Source: Streptomyces bauhiniae (GTDB lineage: Bacteria; Actinomycetota; Actinomycetes; Streptomycetales; Streptomycetaceae). From it: 64,000 nt of DNA. The notes beneath the pieces were generated by a model. It was not told the origin of the DNA and searched no databases. It saw only the letters and a program-made list of their open reading frames with translations. Where the stretch lies: the NCBI RefSeq assembly GCF_004784475.1, contig NZ_SRRT01000008.1, positions 186,001 through 250,000 on the forward strand, written 5' to 3'. The translations under genes were made by a program, and so were the position numbers. This document shows positions 23,952 through 32,275 of this stretch, piece after piece (position 1 is the stretch's first letter; every line of letters starts with the position of its first letter).

Positions 23952-24824
23952 TCAGTCCTTCGCCGCCTCGACCAGCACGTCCGCCGACAGCAGCCCCAGC
24001 GCGTTGGAGGCGAGCGGGCTGTCGCCGGTGAGGAGTTTGCGGTCCTGGTGGGTCTGGCCGGTGATCTCGGAGTTGAGGACCTCCACGCCCTGTTTCTCCA
24101 GCAGATCCGCGACCAGCCAGCGCAGCCGGCCGGGGAGATAGCCCATCTCCAGGTTGGCGCCGGTGTCGAGGGCGTCGGGGAAGACGCACAGGGAGTAGCC
24201 GTCGAAGGGCGACTTGTCCTTGCCCCGCGCGGCGGCGAGCAGCGCGGCCGGACCGTGGCAGAGGGTGATGACGTACTTGTCGTTGGCGAGCGCCCAGTCC
24301 AGCGTCTCGGTCACGTCCTCACTCTCCGCGAGCCCGATCACCGCACCGTGCCCGCCCGGGATGAAGACCGCGATGTAGTCCGACTCGGGCCCGAGCCTGT
24401 CCGCGACCACCTCCGAGAGCTTCAGCGGCTCCTTCAGCTTGGGTTTGAGCGCCTCGTACGTCTCCATGACGGCCTTGTCCTCCTCCGGCATGGCCCACAG
24501 CTCCAGCTTCACGGGGTTGCCGCTGAGGGTGGCCACGTCGACGTCGAAGCCGGCCTCCATCATGTGGTGCAGCGGGAGCAGCATCTCGACGGGATGGTTG
24601 CCGGTGGAGAAGAACTTGCCGTCCTCAGTCAGCAGATACCGCTCGTCGGTGCCGATCATCAGCACCTTCCACCGCCCGCCGGTGTAGGCACCCTTGTGCT
24701 GGACCCCGTCGAAATCGGTCTTGGGAGACGTGTACTTGCTCAGCGAGTACGGGGACGGGAAGAACGCGTTGTCCTCGGCCGGGTCCGGAGCCGGGTCCTT
24801 GCTCAGGTCGGTCGCGTCCGACAT
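23952..24824 (-). CDS. hchA: Protein deglycase / glyoxalase III (HchA, DJ-1/PfpI superfamily)
   Basis: A 290-aa cytosolic protein repairing glycation damage and converting methylglyoxal. It shows the HchA-specific N-terminus (PSPYSLSKYTSPKTDFDG), conserved Glu80 in GNHPVEMLLP, and Cys189-His190 in VITLCHGPAALLAAA, forming the catalytic elbow. A second family block is SLCVFPDALDTGAN. ATG 24824 follows a perfect AAGGAGGT. It is divergent from the GMC oxidoreductase over 129 nt. Confidence 0.92.
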   Translation of the reverse strand: MSDATDLSKDPAPDPAEDNAFFPSPYSLSKYTSPKTDFDGVQHKGAYTGGRWKVLMIGTDERYLLTEDGKFFSTGNHPVEMLLPLHHMMEAGFDVDVATLSGNPVKLELWAMPEEDKAVMETYEALKPKLKEPLKLSEVVADRLGPESDYIAVFIPGGHGAVIGLAESEDVTETLDWALANDKYVITLCHGPAALLAAARGKDKSPFDGYSLCVFPDALDTGANLEMGYLPGRLRWLVADLLEKQGVEVLNSEITGQTHQDRKLLTGDSPLASNALGLLSADVLVEAAKD

Positions 24825-24953
24825 GGGAAACCTCCTTCTGGCAGGGGATACGTCCTCTTCTCCAACGTAGACACCGCGCCGGTCACCCGCATGATGTGCG
24901 AGCCTCGCCCCAGGGGTGCAGAGTGGCCGGGGGGAGCGCGTGGAGGAGACGGG

Positions 24954-26831
24954 ATGCCTCAGCAGCCACCGGAGACCGCTCAGGAATTCGACTTCGTCGT
25001 CGTCGGCTCGGGCGCCGGCGGCGGCCCCCTGGCCGCGAACCTCGCCCTCGCCGGGCACCGGGTCCTGGTGCTGGAGGCGGGCGACGAACACGACTGCCCG
25101 TACTACTCGATCCCGATCATGCAGGGCTTCGCCAGCGAGGACCCCGACATGGCGTGGAGCTTCTTCGTACGCCACTGGGACGACCCGGCGACCCAGCGCG
25201 AGGACCGCAAGTTCACCGGCGCCGAGGACGGCGTGCTGTACCCGCGCGGCAGCTCGCTCGGCGGCAGTACGACGGTCAACGCGCTGATCATGCTGTTCCC
25301 GCAGGGCCAGGAGTGGCAGCGGCTGGTCGAGCTGACCGGTGACTCCGGGTGGAGCGAGGAGGCGATGCGGGAACGCTTCCGGCGCCTGGAGAACTGGCAG
25401 GGCCAGGACGCCGAGCCGCTCCCCGGCGACACCCCGGCCGAGCGGAACGCCAAGTCCCGGCACGGCACGGAGGGTTGGCTCGGTACGACCCGCGCAGCGC
25501 CCTCCCTCGCGCCCCGCGAACCCCGCTTCCTCGACATCATCGGCGCCGTCGAACGCACCGCCCGCGACCGCTTCGGCATCCCCGACGACGTGCCCCTCCC
25601 CCGCGACCCCAACGCGGCCGACACCCCGCCGGACTTCCAGGGCATGGGCTTCATCCCGGTCTCGGTCGACGGCGGCACCCGCAACGGCACCCGCGAGCGG
25701 CTGCTCGACGTCCGCCACCGGGTGGGGGACCTGCTGACGATCAGGACCAACACCCTGGTGACACGCGTGCTGTTCGACGGCGACCGCGCGGTGGGCGTCG
25801 CGTACCGCGAGCAACACCGCGCGTACGGCGCCTCGTCGGACCGTACGTGCCGGCTGCGGCCGGACGCGGCGGACCGGGACGAGGACGCGGTGACCGAGGG
25901 GACGGCGTACGCGCGCAACGAGGTCATCCTGGCCGGGGGCACCTACAACACCCCGCAGTTGCTCATGCTGTCCGGCATCGGACCGCGCGAGGAACTGGAG
26001 CGGCTCGGCATCCCCGTACGTGTCGACGCGCCCGGTGTGGGGCGCAATCTGCACGACCGGTACGAGGCGTCGGTGGTGGCCGAACTCGACCAGGACTACC
26101 CGCTGTTCGAGGGCTCGTCGCTGGATGTGCCGTTGCCCGGCGAGAAACAGGACGAGTTGATCGGCGAGTGGTACGCCGACCGGGGCGGACCCTACGGCAC
26201 CAATGGCCAACTCGCCGCCCTCATCGGCAAGTCGAGCGTCTCCGACGGGGACTCCGACCTCATGCTGCTGGCGATGCCGCTCGACTTCCACGGCTACTAC
26301 CCGGGTTACGCCGAGGACGGCACCCATGGCCGGAACCGGCTGGGCGTGGTCGTGCTCAAGGGGCACACCAAGAACCGGGGCGGGTCGGTGAGTCTGCGCT
26401 CGACCGACCCCACCGAGCCGCCCGAGATCCGGTTCCACTACTTCTCCGAGGGCACGCCGGGCTGGGAGGAGGATCTGGAGGGCCTGGTGGACGGGTTGCG
26501 GATCGCCCGCGAGGTGATCGGCAACGCCTCGGAGGCGGGCGTGAAGGGCGAGTTGGTGCCGGGGCCCGAGGTGCGGACCGACGACCAGCTCAAGGAGTGG
26601 GCGCGGACCCAGTCCTGGGGCCATCACGCGTGCGGCACCGCCAGGATCGGCACACAGGACGATCAACTGGCGGTGCTGGACGGTGACTTCAGGGTGCGCG
26701 GGGTGGAGGGGCTGCGGGTGGTGGACGCGTCGGTGTTCCCCGACATCCCCGGTCTGTTCATCGCCTCCGCGGTCTATCTGGTCAGCGAGAAGGCGAGTGA
26801 GACGCTGCTGGCGGAGTATCCGGCGCCGTGA
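24954..26831 (+). CDS. GMC family FAD-dependent oxidoreductase
   Basis: A 625-aa flavoprotein of the glucose-methanol-choline family. FAD-binding VVVGSGAGGGPLAANLALAG is at about residues 14-33, the GMC signature LYPRGSSLGGSTTVNALI near 98-115, and the second signature AGGTYNTPQLLMLSGIGP near 325-342. The active-site His is in SWGHHACGTARIG, followed by the C-terminal VDASVFPDIPGLFIASAVYLVSEKAS. ATG 24954 has GGAGGAG upstream. It oxidises an alcohol of unknown identity. It overlaps the convergent monooxygenase gene by 50 nt. Confidence 0.92.
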   Translation: MPQQPPETAQEFDFVVVGSGAGGGPLAANLALAGHRVLVLEAGDEHDCPYYSIPIMQGFASEDPDMAWSFFVRHWDDPATQREDRKFTGAEDGVLYPRGSSLGGSTTVNALIMLFPQGQEWQRLVELTGDSGWSEEAMRERFRRLENWQGQDAEPLPGDTPAERNAKSRHGTEGWLGTTRAAPSLAPREPRFLDIIGAVERTARDRFGIPDDVPLPRDPNAADTPPDFQGMGFIPVSVDGGTRNGTRERLLDVRHRVGDLLTIRTNTLVTRVLFDGDRAVGVAYREQHRAYGASSDRTCRLRPDAADRDEDAVTEGTAYARNEVILAGGTYNTPQLLMLSGIGPREELERLGIPVRVDAPGVGRNLHDRYEASVVAELDQDYPLFEGSSLDVPLPGEKQDELIGEWYADRGGPYGTNGQLAALIGKSSVSDGDSDLMLLAMPLDFHGYYPGYAEDGTHGRNRLGVVVLKGHTKNRGGSVSLRSTDPTEPPEIRFHYFSEGTPGWEEDLEGLVDGLRIAREVIGNASEAGVKGELVPGPEVRTDDQLKEWARTQSWGHHACGTARIGTQDDQLAVLDGDFRVRGVEGLRVVDASVFPDIPGLFIASAVYLVSEKASETLLAEYPAP

Positions 26832-28260
26832 CCTCTGTCTCGCCGAACCACTGGGGCAGGTGGGCGAGCAGCTCCTCCTGGCTCTCCCCCGCCCAGGCGA
26901 CATGGCCGTCCGGGCGCAACAGCACTGCGGGTACGTCGAGTTCGTCGCTGACGTCGACGAGGTGGTCCACGCGGTCCTCCCAGCCCTCGACCGAGAGGCG
27001 TCCGGTCTGGTCGAGGAGCAGGCCGCGGGCGGTGCGGGTGTGCTCGTAGAGGCGTCCCTGCTTGAGCTTGACGTCCCGCAGCCGTCGGCCGACGAGTTCG
27101 TGGCCGTCGCCCAGGTCGTAGCGGATGTCGACGGCGGTGATCATGCCGGTGATGTGGCGGTTGGCCTCCTCGAAGTCCATGAGTTTCGCGAAGAGTTCGC
27201 GCAGTGCGGTGGCTCCGGGGTCGGTGCCGAGGAGGGTCATCGCGGCGCGGGTGGTCTCCAGGACGCGGGCGCCGACCGGGTGGCGTTCGGCGTGGTAGGT
27301 GTCGAGCAGGCCGTCCGGGGCCCGGCCGTGCACCTCGGCGGCCAGCTTCCAGCCGAGGTTGAAGGCGTCCTGGACGCCGAGGTTGAGTCCCTGGCCGCCG
27401 GCCGGCGGGTGGATGTGGGCCGCGTCACCGGCCAGCAGGACCCGGCCGACGCGGTAGCGCTCGGCCTGCCGGGTGGCGTCGCCGAAGCGGGACAGCCAGC
27501 GGGGTGAGTGCACGCCGAAGTCGGTGCCGGCGACCGCCCGTAGCTGCTGCTGGAACTCGGCGAGGGTGGGGGCGGCGCGGTCCTCGGAGACGCCGTCGGC
27601 GGGGACGATGACGCGGTACACCCCCTGCTGGCCGTCCACGTCGGGCGAGAGGCCGAAGCGCAACTGCGTCTTGCGGACCTCCTCCACGACCGAGGCGATG
27701 GTCGCCGGGTCCTCGGTGGCCTCCATGTCGCCGAGCAGCGTCTCGACCGAGGCGGGCTCGCCGGGGAAGCCGACGCCGAGCAGTTTGCGCACGGTGCTGC
27801 GGCCGCCGTCGCAGCCGACGGCGTAGCGGGCGCGGAGGTCGGTGCCGTCGGCCAGGGTCACGGTCACCCCGTCGGCGTCCTGGCTCAGCGCGACCACCTC
27901 CTGGCCGCGCCGGATCTCGGCGCCGAGTTCGCGGGCCCAGTCGCCGAGGAGGCGCTCGGTGACCGCCTGCGGGGTGGCGAGGCCGTACGGGTGGGCCGTG
28001 TCCAGCCGGTCCGGCCACGGCTTGACGATGCCGCCGAACAGACCGCCGACCTGGAACTTCTCGCTCTCCACGAGGAACCTGTCCAGCAGGCCCCGCTGGT
28101 CCATCACCTCGACGCTGCGCGCGTGCAGGCCGCGTCCGCGGGACTGACGGCTCGGCTCGGCCAGCCGCTCCAGCACGACGACTTCCACCCCGGCCAGCCG
28201 CAGCTCTCCGGCCAGCATCAGCCCGGTCGGCCCGCCGCCGACCACGATCACATCGAACAT
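26782..28260 (-). CDS. rox: Rifampin monooxygenase-like FAD-dependent aromatic hydroxylase
   Basis: A 492-aa class A flavoprotein monooxygenase: FAD-binding MFDVIVVGGGPTGLMLAGEL at the start, CDGGRSTVR (DG motif) near residue 158-166, and LLAGDAAHIHPPAGGQGLNLG (GD motif) near 280-300. The thioredoxin-like C-terminus is typical of the PheA/TfdB group. The N-terminal RGRGLHARSVEVMDQRGLLDRF pattern resembles Rox enzymes that linearise rifamycins. The assignment is strengthened by a rifamycin-associated element 111-131 nt upstream. ATG 28260 chosen. Other aromatic substrates remain possible without assay. Confidence 0.82.
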   Translation of the reverse strand: MFDVIVVGGGPTGLMLAGELRLAGVEVVVLERLAEPSRQSRGRGLHARSVEVMDQRGLLDRFLVESEKFQVGGLFGGIVKPWPDRLDTAHPYGLATPQAVTERLLGDWARELGAEIRRGQEVVALSQDADGVTVTLADGTDLRARYAVGCDGGRSTVRKLLGVGFPGEPASVETLLGDMEATEDPATIASVVEEVRKTQLRFGLSPDVDGQQGVYRVIVPADGVSEDRAAPTLAEFQQQLRAVAGTDFGVHSPRWLSRFGDATRQAERYRVGRVLLAGDAAHIHPPAGGQGLNLGVQDAFNLGWKLAAEVHGRAPDGLLDTYHAERHPVGARVLETTRAAMTLLGTDPGATALRELFAKLMDFEEANRHITGMITAVDIRYDLGDGHELVGRRLRDVKLKQGRLYEHTRTARGLLLDQTGRLSVEGWEDRVDHLVDVSDELDVPAVLLRPDGHVAWAGESQEELLAHLPQWFGETEVTAPDTPPAASHSPSR

Positions 28261-28370
28261 CAACCCGCCCCATCAACGAAGTTACCCACCGGCCGACAGA
28301 CAGGGGCAAACTCCACGAGCACACCATTTCCCGCACTCCCGACCACGGCCGCCCATTCTGCGACACCGAC

Positions 28371-28391
28371 GGGGCCTTGCCGCAAGGCCCC
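28371..28391 (-). promoter_or_regulatory. Rifamycin-associated element (RAE)
   Basis: Minus strand contains GGGCCTTGCGGCAAGGCCC inside a slightly longer palindrome. It differs at one position from the published 19-nt RAE (GGGGCTTGCGGCAAGGCCC, recalled), which precedes rifamycin-inactivating and resistance genes and confers induction by rifamycins. Just upstream, TTCGAC (28424-28429) and GATATA (28400-28405), 18 nt apart, could form the promoter, placing the RAE at the transcript start. Confidence 0.88.
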
Positions 28392-28466
28392 CTGTGCGCT
28401 ATATCTTGAAAGTGGCAGGAGGCGTCGAACCTCTTGCCTTCGTTGTTTTCCGGGCTCCGACCACCA

Positions 28467-28495
28467 CCCGACAGAATCGGGCACACATTGTCGGG
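28467..28495. promoter_or_regulatory. Inverted repeat upstream of AraC-type gene
   Basis: CCCGACA (28467-28473) and TGTCGGG (28489-28495) form perfect 7-bp arms around 15 nt, 57 nt before the AraC-family start. Candidate operator for that regulator; no other support. Confidence 0.45.
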
Positions 28496-28551
28496 TCCCG
28501 GGTCCCTCCGCCCGCCTAGCGTTCCCGGTGTCAGAAGGAAGGGGACGGGGC

Positions 28552-29421
28552 GTGCTTGAGCGGCTCAATCAGGCCATGGAGCGGATCGAGCTGGGGCTCG
28601 GTGAGGGTGTCGACGCGGAGGAGTTGGCGCGGGTCGCCGGGACCTCGGTGTATCACCTGCGGCGGATGTTCTCCGCGCTGGCCGGGATGCCGTTGTCGGA
28701 GTATGTGCGGCGCAGGCGGCTGACGCTCGCGGCGGCCGAGGTGGTCGCGGGGCGGGCGACGCTGCTCGACATCGCGGTGCGTCACGGGTACGGGTCGGGC
28801 GAGGCGTTCGCCAGGGCGTTCCGCGCGATGCACGGCGTCGGTCCGAGCGAGGCCCGCCGGGCCGGTGTCACGCTCAGCTCACAGCCCCGGATGTCCTTCC
28901 GCCTCGTCGTCGAAGGGAACAGTGACATGCGACACCGGATCGAGCGGAAGCAGGCGTTCGGCGTGGTCGGATACAAGGCCCGGGTGCCTCTGGTGCACGC
29001 GGGACCGAACCAGGCGATCATGGACTTCGTCCGGGGGATCGGCCGGGAGGATCTGGAGCGGCTGGCGAAGCTGTCGGACCAGGAACCGGAGGGGATCGTC
29101 GCGGTCTGCGACGACCTGGACCCGAGCCGGGCCGAGGGCACGGAACTCGACTACTGGCACGGCGTGGTCACCTCGTCCCCCGCCCCGGAGGGCCTGGCCA
29201 CGCTGCCCGTCCCGGCCGGCACCTGGGCGGTGTTCACGGTCTCCGGGCCGATGCCGCTCGCGGTCCAGACGCTGTGGCGGGACGTGTTCACGCAGTGGTT
29301 CCCGTCGAACCCGTACGTGAGCCGCCCCGGCCCGGAGATCCTGCGCGTACGGCCGACCGGGGACGGGAGCGAGGCGGACGCGGAGCTGTGGTTGCCCGTG
29401 GAGGGGGCCGTGGACCGCTGA
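28552..29421 (+). CDS. AraC family regulator with GyrI-like effector-binding domain
   Basis: A 289-aa regulator. The N-terminal AraC double helix-turn-helix (about residues 5-105) includes ARVAGTSVYHLRRMFSALAGMPLSEYVRRRRL and the conserved second-motif block IAVRHGYGSGEAFARAFRAMHGVGPSEARR. The C-terminal GyrI/SOUL-type domain (about 130-285) has APEGLATLPVPAGTWAVF and ends in AELWLPV. This architecture resembles Rob/BltR-type multidrug-sensing activators. GTG 28552 chosen, with AAGGAAG about 10 nt upstream. It is divergent from the rox-like gene, so the two may be functionally linked. Confidence 0.88.
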   Translation: MLERLNQAMERIELGLGEGVDAEELARVAGTSVYHLRRMFSALAGMPLSEYVRRRRLTLAAAEVVAGRATLLDIAVRHGYGSGEAFARAFRAMHGVGPSEARRAGVTLSSQPRMSFRLVVEGNSDMRHRIERKQAFGVVGYKARVPLVHAGPNQAIMDFVRGIGREDLERLAKLSDQEPEGIVAVCDDLDPSRAEGTELDYWHGVVTSSPAPEGLATLPVPAGTWAVFTVSGPMPLAVQTLWRDVFTQWFPSNPYVSRPGPEILRVRPTGDGSEADAELWLPVEGAVDR

Positions 29422-29444
29422 GGGGTGGGTCGTAAGCTCGGGGT

Positions 29445-29678
29445 ATGGGTGTGTGGGTGCCGTACCTGATGCTGGGCGGTGGGCTGGCGGTGGTGCTGGG
29501 GGCGCTGACCTGGCTGGCTCGCTACGTGCGGCGGCGGGGTGGCGCCGGGGGTGTGCTGGCCGCGTACGAGGAGGCGTTCCGGGCGACGAGCCATGCCGCG
29601 CACCAGGAGATCCGGGCGGAGGCCGAGCGGAAGACGCCTGCGGACTCGCCCGACGGGCCCTTCAGGAGGACACGGTGA
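29445..29678 (+). CDS. Small single-pass membrane protein
   Basis: A 77-aa protein. The N-terminal helix (PYLMLGGGLAVVLGALTWLA, about residues 6-25) spans the membrane and is followed by an Arg-rich stop-transfer RYVRRRG. The C-terminal cytosolic segment (AAYEEAFRATSHAAHQEIRAEAERK) is helical and charged. Length and layout look like a conserved Streptomyces small protein. Its TGA overlaps the GTG of the next gene (GTGA), giving translational coupling with the DUF6314 protein. Function unknown. Confidence 0.75.
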   Translation: MGVWVPYLMLGGGLAVVLGALTWLARYVRRRGGAGGVLAAYEEAFRATSHAAHQEIRAEAERKTPADSPDGPFRRTR

Positions 29679-30121
29679 CCGGCGGCGAGTGGTGGCCGGT
29701 GGCCGACACGCTCGGGTTCCTCGCCGGGCGGTGGCGGGTCACCCGTACCGTGCGGGACCTCGCGGGCGCGGAGGAAGGGTACTTCGCCGGGCACACCGAC
29801 TTCGGCTCCCTGGACGACGGGCTGCTGCACGAGGAGGCCGGGGAGTTCACCTGGCAGGGGGTGACCCGGCCCGCGACGCGCACCCTGCGGTTCCTGGCGG
29901 GCGCCGAGCCGGGCACGGCGGACGTGCGGTTCGCGGACGGGCGCCCCTTCCACGACCTGGACCTGCGCAGCGGACGGCACATCGCCGGACACCCCTGCGC
30001 GGCCGACTTCTACCGGGGCGAGTTCACCGTCACCGACGCCGACCACTGGCGTTCGGTGTGGCGGGTCGGCGGCCCGAAGAAGGACCTCGTGCTCACCACG
30101 GACTACGTGCGCGAGGGCTGA
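29675..30121 (+). CDS. DUF6314 family protein
   Basis: A 148-aa beta-rich protein opening VADTLGFLAGRWRVTRTVRDLAGAEEG, with repeated strand-turn motifs. A GRPFHDLDLRSGRHIAGHPCAADFYRGEF block is followed by WRSVWRVGGPKKDLVLTTDY, matching my recollection of DUF6314, a lipocalin-like fold without known activity. GTG 29675 overlaps the membrane-protein stop by 4 nt and follows AGGAGG. It overlaps the convergent phosphatase gene by 19 nt. Confidence 0.8.
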   Translation: MTGGEWWPVADTLGFLAGRWRVTRTVRDLAGAEEGYFAGHTDFGSLDDGLLHEEAGEFTWQGVTRPATRTLRFLAGAEPGTADVRFADGRPFHDLDLRSGRHIAGHPCAADFYRGEFTVTDADHWRSVWRVGGPKKDLVLTTDYVREG

Positions 30122-30696
30122 GGCGACACCGCGTCCAGCCGCAGGGTCCAGCGGCCCGCGCGCCCGGCGACGGTGATGGTGGAGAGGGGGCGTACGTCGA
30201 TGCTCCAGAAGGCGGACGGCGGCGCCTGGAGGGCGTAGACCAGGGCCGCGCGGATCACGGCCGGTTCCGCCACGGCGACGATGCGGGCGTGGTCGTCGCC
30301 GGGCCGGGTGTCGAGCCAGCCGCCCACCCGTGAGATGAAGGCGAGCATCGACTCGCCGCCGTGTGGGCTGGCCCTCGGGTCGGCGAGCCAGGCGTCCACC
30401 GCCTGCGGCTCGCGGGCCATCGCCTCGGCCAGGGTCAGCCCCCGCCAGCGTCCCATGTCACAGTCACGCAGGGCGAGTTGGGAGAGCGGGGCGTACCCGA
30501 GCGCGTCGCCGGTGGCGCGGCTGCGCGGGGTCGGGGAGCAGTAGCGCAACTCGGCGGCCGCGAGCGGCAGCAGATACCCGACGACGCGCTGCACCTCGTC
30601 CCAGCCCGCCTGGCCCAGCGGCCGGTCGTCCTGGAACCGCTCCGCGTGCGACGGGGAACCGTGCGCTGCGGCCACGAACGTCACCCGAAGTGGCAT
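30103..30696 (-). CDS. Histidine phosphatase-superfamily protein lacking the RHG motif
   Basis: A 197-aa protein with the broad layout of phosphoglycerate-mutase-like phosphatases: nucleophile-strand MPLRVTFVAAAHGS, RPLGQAGWDEVQRV, a SPTPRSRATGDALG segment, DMGRWRGLTLAEA, HGGESMLAF and a C-terminal IVAVAEPAVIRAAL. The canonical RHG is AHG here and the expected second His is absent from the AEPA position. Catalysis may therefore be altered or lost; the protein could be a phosphate-ester binder. ATG 30696 preferred over an open extension to 30789. No same-strand partner. Confidence 0.75.
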   Translation of the reverse strand: MPLRVTFVAAAHGSPSHAERFQDDRPLGQAGWDEVQRVVGYLLPLAAAELRYCSPTPRSRATGDALGYAPLSQLALRDCDMGRWRGLTLAEAMAREPQAVDAWLADPRASPHGGESMLAFISRVGGWLDTRPGDDHARIVAVAEPAVIRAALVYALQAPPSAFWSIDVRPLSTITVAGRAGRWTLRLDAVSPQPSRT

Positions 30697-30820
30697 GCGG
30701 TGATGGTGATCCCCGGACGGGGGCCGGTCAAGAGCCCTCACCCCGGCCGCTGTGAGCGTGACCGGAAAACACCACCTCCAGTGTCTCAACGCCCCTGATT
30801 ACGCTGCGACTTGAGTGGCT

Positions 30821-32254
30821 TCACCGCACTTCGTCCCACGCCGACCGCAGCCGCCGCACCCCCTCCGCGATCTCCCCCGTACTCGCCACGGCCGCGAAGC
30901 TCAACCGGATGTGCGCCGCCGGGGGTTCGGCGCTGAAGTAGGGCCGGCCGGGGGTGAGGGAGACACCCGCGCGCAACGCGGCGACGGTCAGCGCGGACTC
31001 CGTGACCCCCTCGGGCAGCCGGAGCCAGAGGTGATAGCCGCCGAACGGGATGTGCGGCAGGGCGAGTTCGGGGAGATGCACACCCAGCGCCCCGGTCATC
31101 ACCTCCCTCCGTACCGCCAACTCCGAGGAAAGCGACCGCAGATGGCGCGGCCACGCCGGTGAGCCGACGAGTTCGAGTGCCGCCTCCTGCAGCGGCCGGG
31201 GCACGAAGAAGCTGTCCACGACCTGGATGGCGCGCAGGCGTTCCAGCACCGGCCCGCGCGCGGCGAGGGCGGCCACCCGGAAGCTGGGCGAGGTCGCCTT
31301 GGTGAGCGAGCCGACGTGCACCACGACACCGTCCGGGTCGTCCGCCACCAGCGGCCGGGGCAGTCCGGGCGCGTCGGCGTGCGCGAGCCGGCGTACGAAG
31401 TCGTCCTCGATGACGAAGGCGCCCGAGGCGCGGGCGATACGCAGCACCTCGGCGCGCCGGCCGGGGGCGAGCACGGCGCCGGTCGGGTTCTGGAACAGGG
31501 GCTGGCAGACGAACACGCGGGCGCCGGTCGCACGGAAGGCGTCGGCCAGCAGGTCGGGGCGTACGCCGTCGGGGTCGACCGGCACCGGTACGGGCCGCAG
31601 GCCGGCCGCGCGGGCGAGGTCCAGCATGCCGGGGTAGGTGGGCGACTCGACCAGGACGGGCGCGCCGGGCGGTGCGAGCGCACGCAGCGCGGTGGCCAGC
31701 GCGGACTGGCCGCCGGCCGCGACGAGCACCTCGGCCGCGGTGACGGACCCGCCGATGCCGCGCGCGAACCACTCCCGCAGCTCGGGCAGCCCCTCCAGCG
31801 GCGGCCGCCCCCACGCGCCGGGCCGCCGTCCGGCGCGGGCGAGCGCGGCGGCCATGGCCTGCTCGGGCTGGAGGGAGGGGTGCGGGTAGCCGCCGCTCAG
31901 CTCCAGCACACCGGGCGGCGGCGCGGGCAGCGACACCATCACCCCGGAGGCGTCCACGGTGCGGGGTACGACGTCCCCGGCCGCGTCGGCGCTCAGCGCG
32001 ACCTCCTGCCAGGAGGTGTCCCCGGCGGGCGGGGTCGCGGCGCGCGGCCCGGCCCGGAAGGCGCCCGCACCGGGCCGGGTGACGACCAGCCCCTCGGCGG
32101 CGAGCCGGCCCAGCGCCCGCGAGACGGTCACGGGGCTGACCCGGAACCGCTCGACCAGTGCCCGGCTGGACGGGAGCTTTCCACCAGGTGAGTAGCGGTC
32201 CAGCTCCCTGCGCAACTGTTCCGCCAGCTCCCGCACACTGCTACGCTCGTTCAT
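30821..32254 (-). CDS. MocR-type regulator (GntR HTH fused to class I aminotransferase)
   Basis: A 477-aa chimera. The N-terminal GntR winged helix (about residues 5-70) includes GGKLPSSRALVERFRVSPVTVSRALGRLAAEGLVV. The C-terminal PLP-dependent fold type I domain (about 120-475) includes AAGGQSALATALRAL, the QPLFQNPTGAVL substrate/PLP loop and HVGSLTKATSPSFRVA with the Schiff-base Lys. Such proteins sense PLP or amino acids. ATG 32254 overlaps the divergent EamA ATG (32253-32255), so its likely target is that transporter. A GTAGCGCTAC palindrome lies just upstream at 32266-32275. Confidence 0.92.
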   Translation of the reverse strand: MNERSSVRELAEQLRRELDRYSPGGKLPSSRALVERFRVSPVTVSRALGRLAAEGLVVTRPGAGAFRAGPRAATPPAGDTSWQEVALSADAAGDVVPRTVDASGVMVSLPAPPPGVLELSGGYPHPSLQPEQAMAAALARAGRRPGAWGRPPLEGLPELREWFARGIGGSVTAAEVLVAAGGQSALATALRALAPPGAPVLVESPTYPGMLDLARAAGLRPVPVPVDPDGVRPDLLADAFRATGARVFVCQPLFQNPTGAVLAPGRRAEVLRIARASGAFVIEDDFVRRLAHADAPGLPRPLVADDPDGVVVHVGSLTKATSPSFRVAALAARGPVLERLRAIQVVDSFFVPRPLQEAALELVGSPAWPRHLRSLSSELAVRREVMTGALGVHLPELALPHIPFGGYHLWLRLPEGVTESALTVAALRAGVSLTPGRPYFSAEPPAAHIRLSFAAVASTGEIAEGVRRLRSAWDEVR

Positions 32255-32275
32255 GAGAGCACAGAGTAGCGCTAC
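32242..32275. promoter_or_regulatory. Crossed promoters and palindrome at the MocR/EamA divergence
   Basis: Plus strand TACGCT (32242-32247) stands 5 nt before the EamA ATG. Minus strand TACTCT (32268-32263) stands 8 nt before the MocR ATG. Both match the TANNNT -10 pattern and would give leaderless or near-leaderless mRNAs. A perfect GTAGCGCTAC (32266-32275) overlaps the MocR-side element. No convincing -35 elements are seen. Confidence 0.45.

Noticed and set aside
23853..24953. Upstream extension of the GMC oxidoreductase
   Set aside because: Antisense to hchA; a clear Shine-Dalgarno and family N-terminus occur at 24954.
32241..32275. Short GCTAC-type repeats as a CRISPR-like or transposon end
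   Set aside because: Too short and irregular; better explained as promoter and operator sequence of the MocR/EamA pair.
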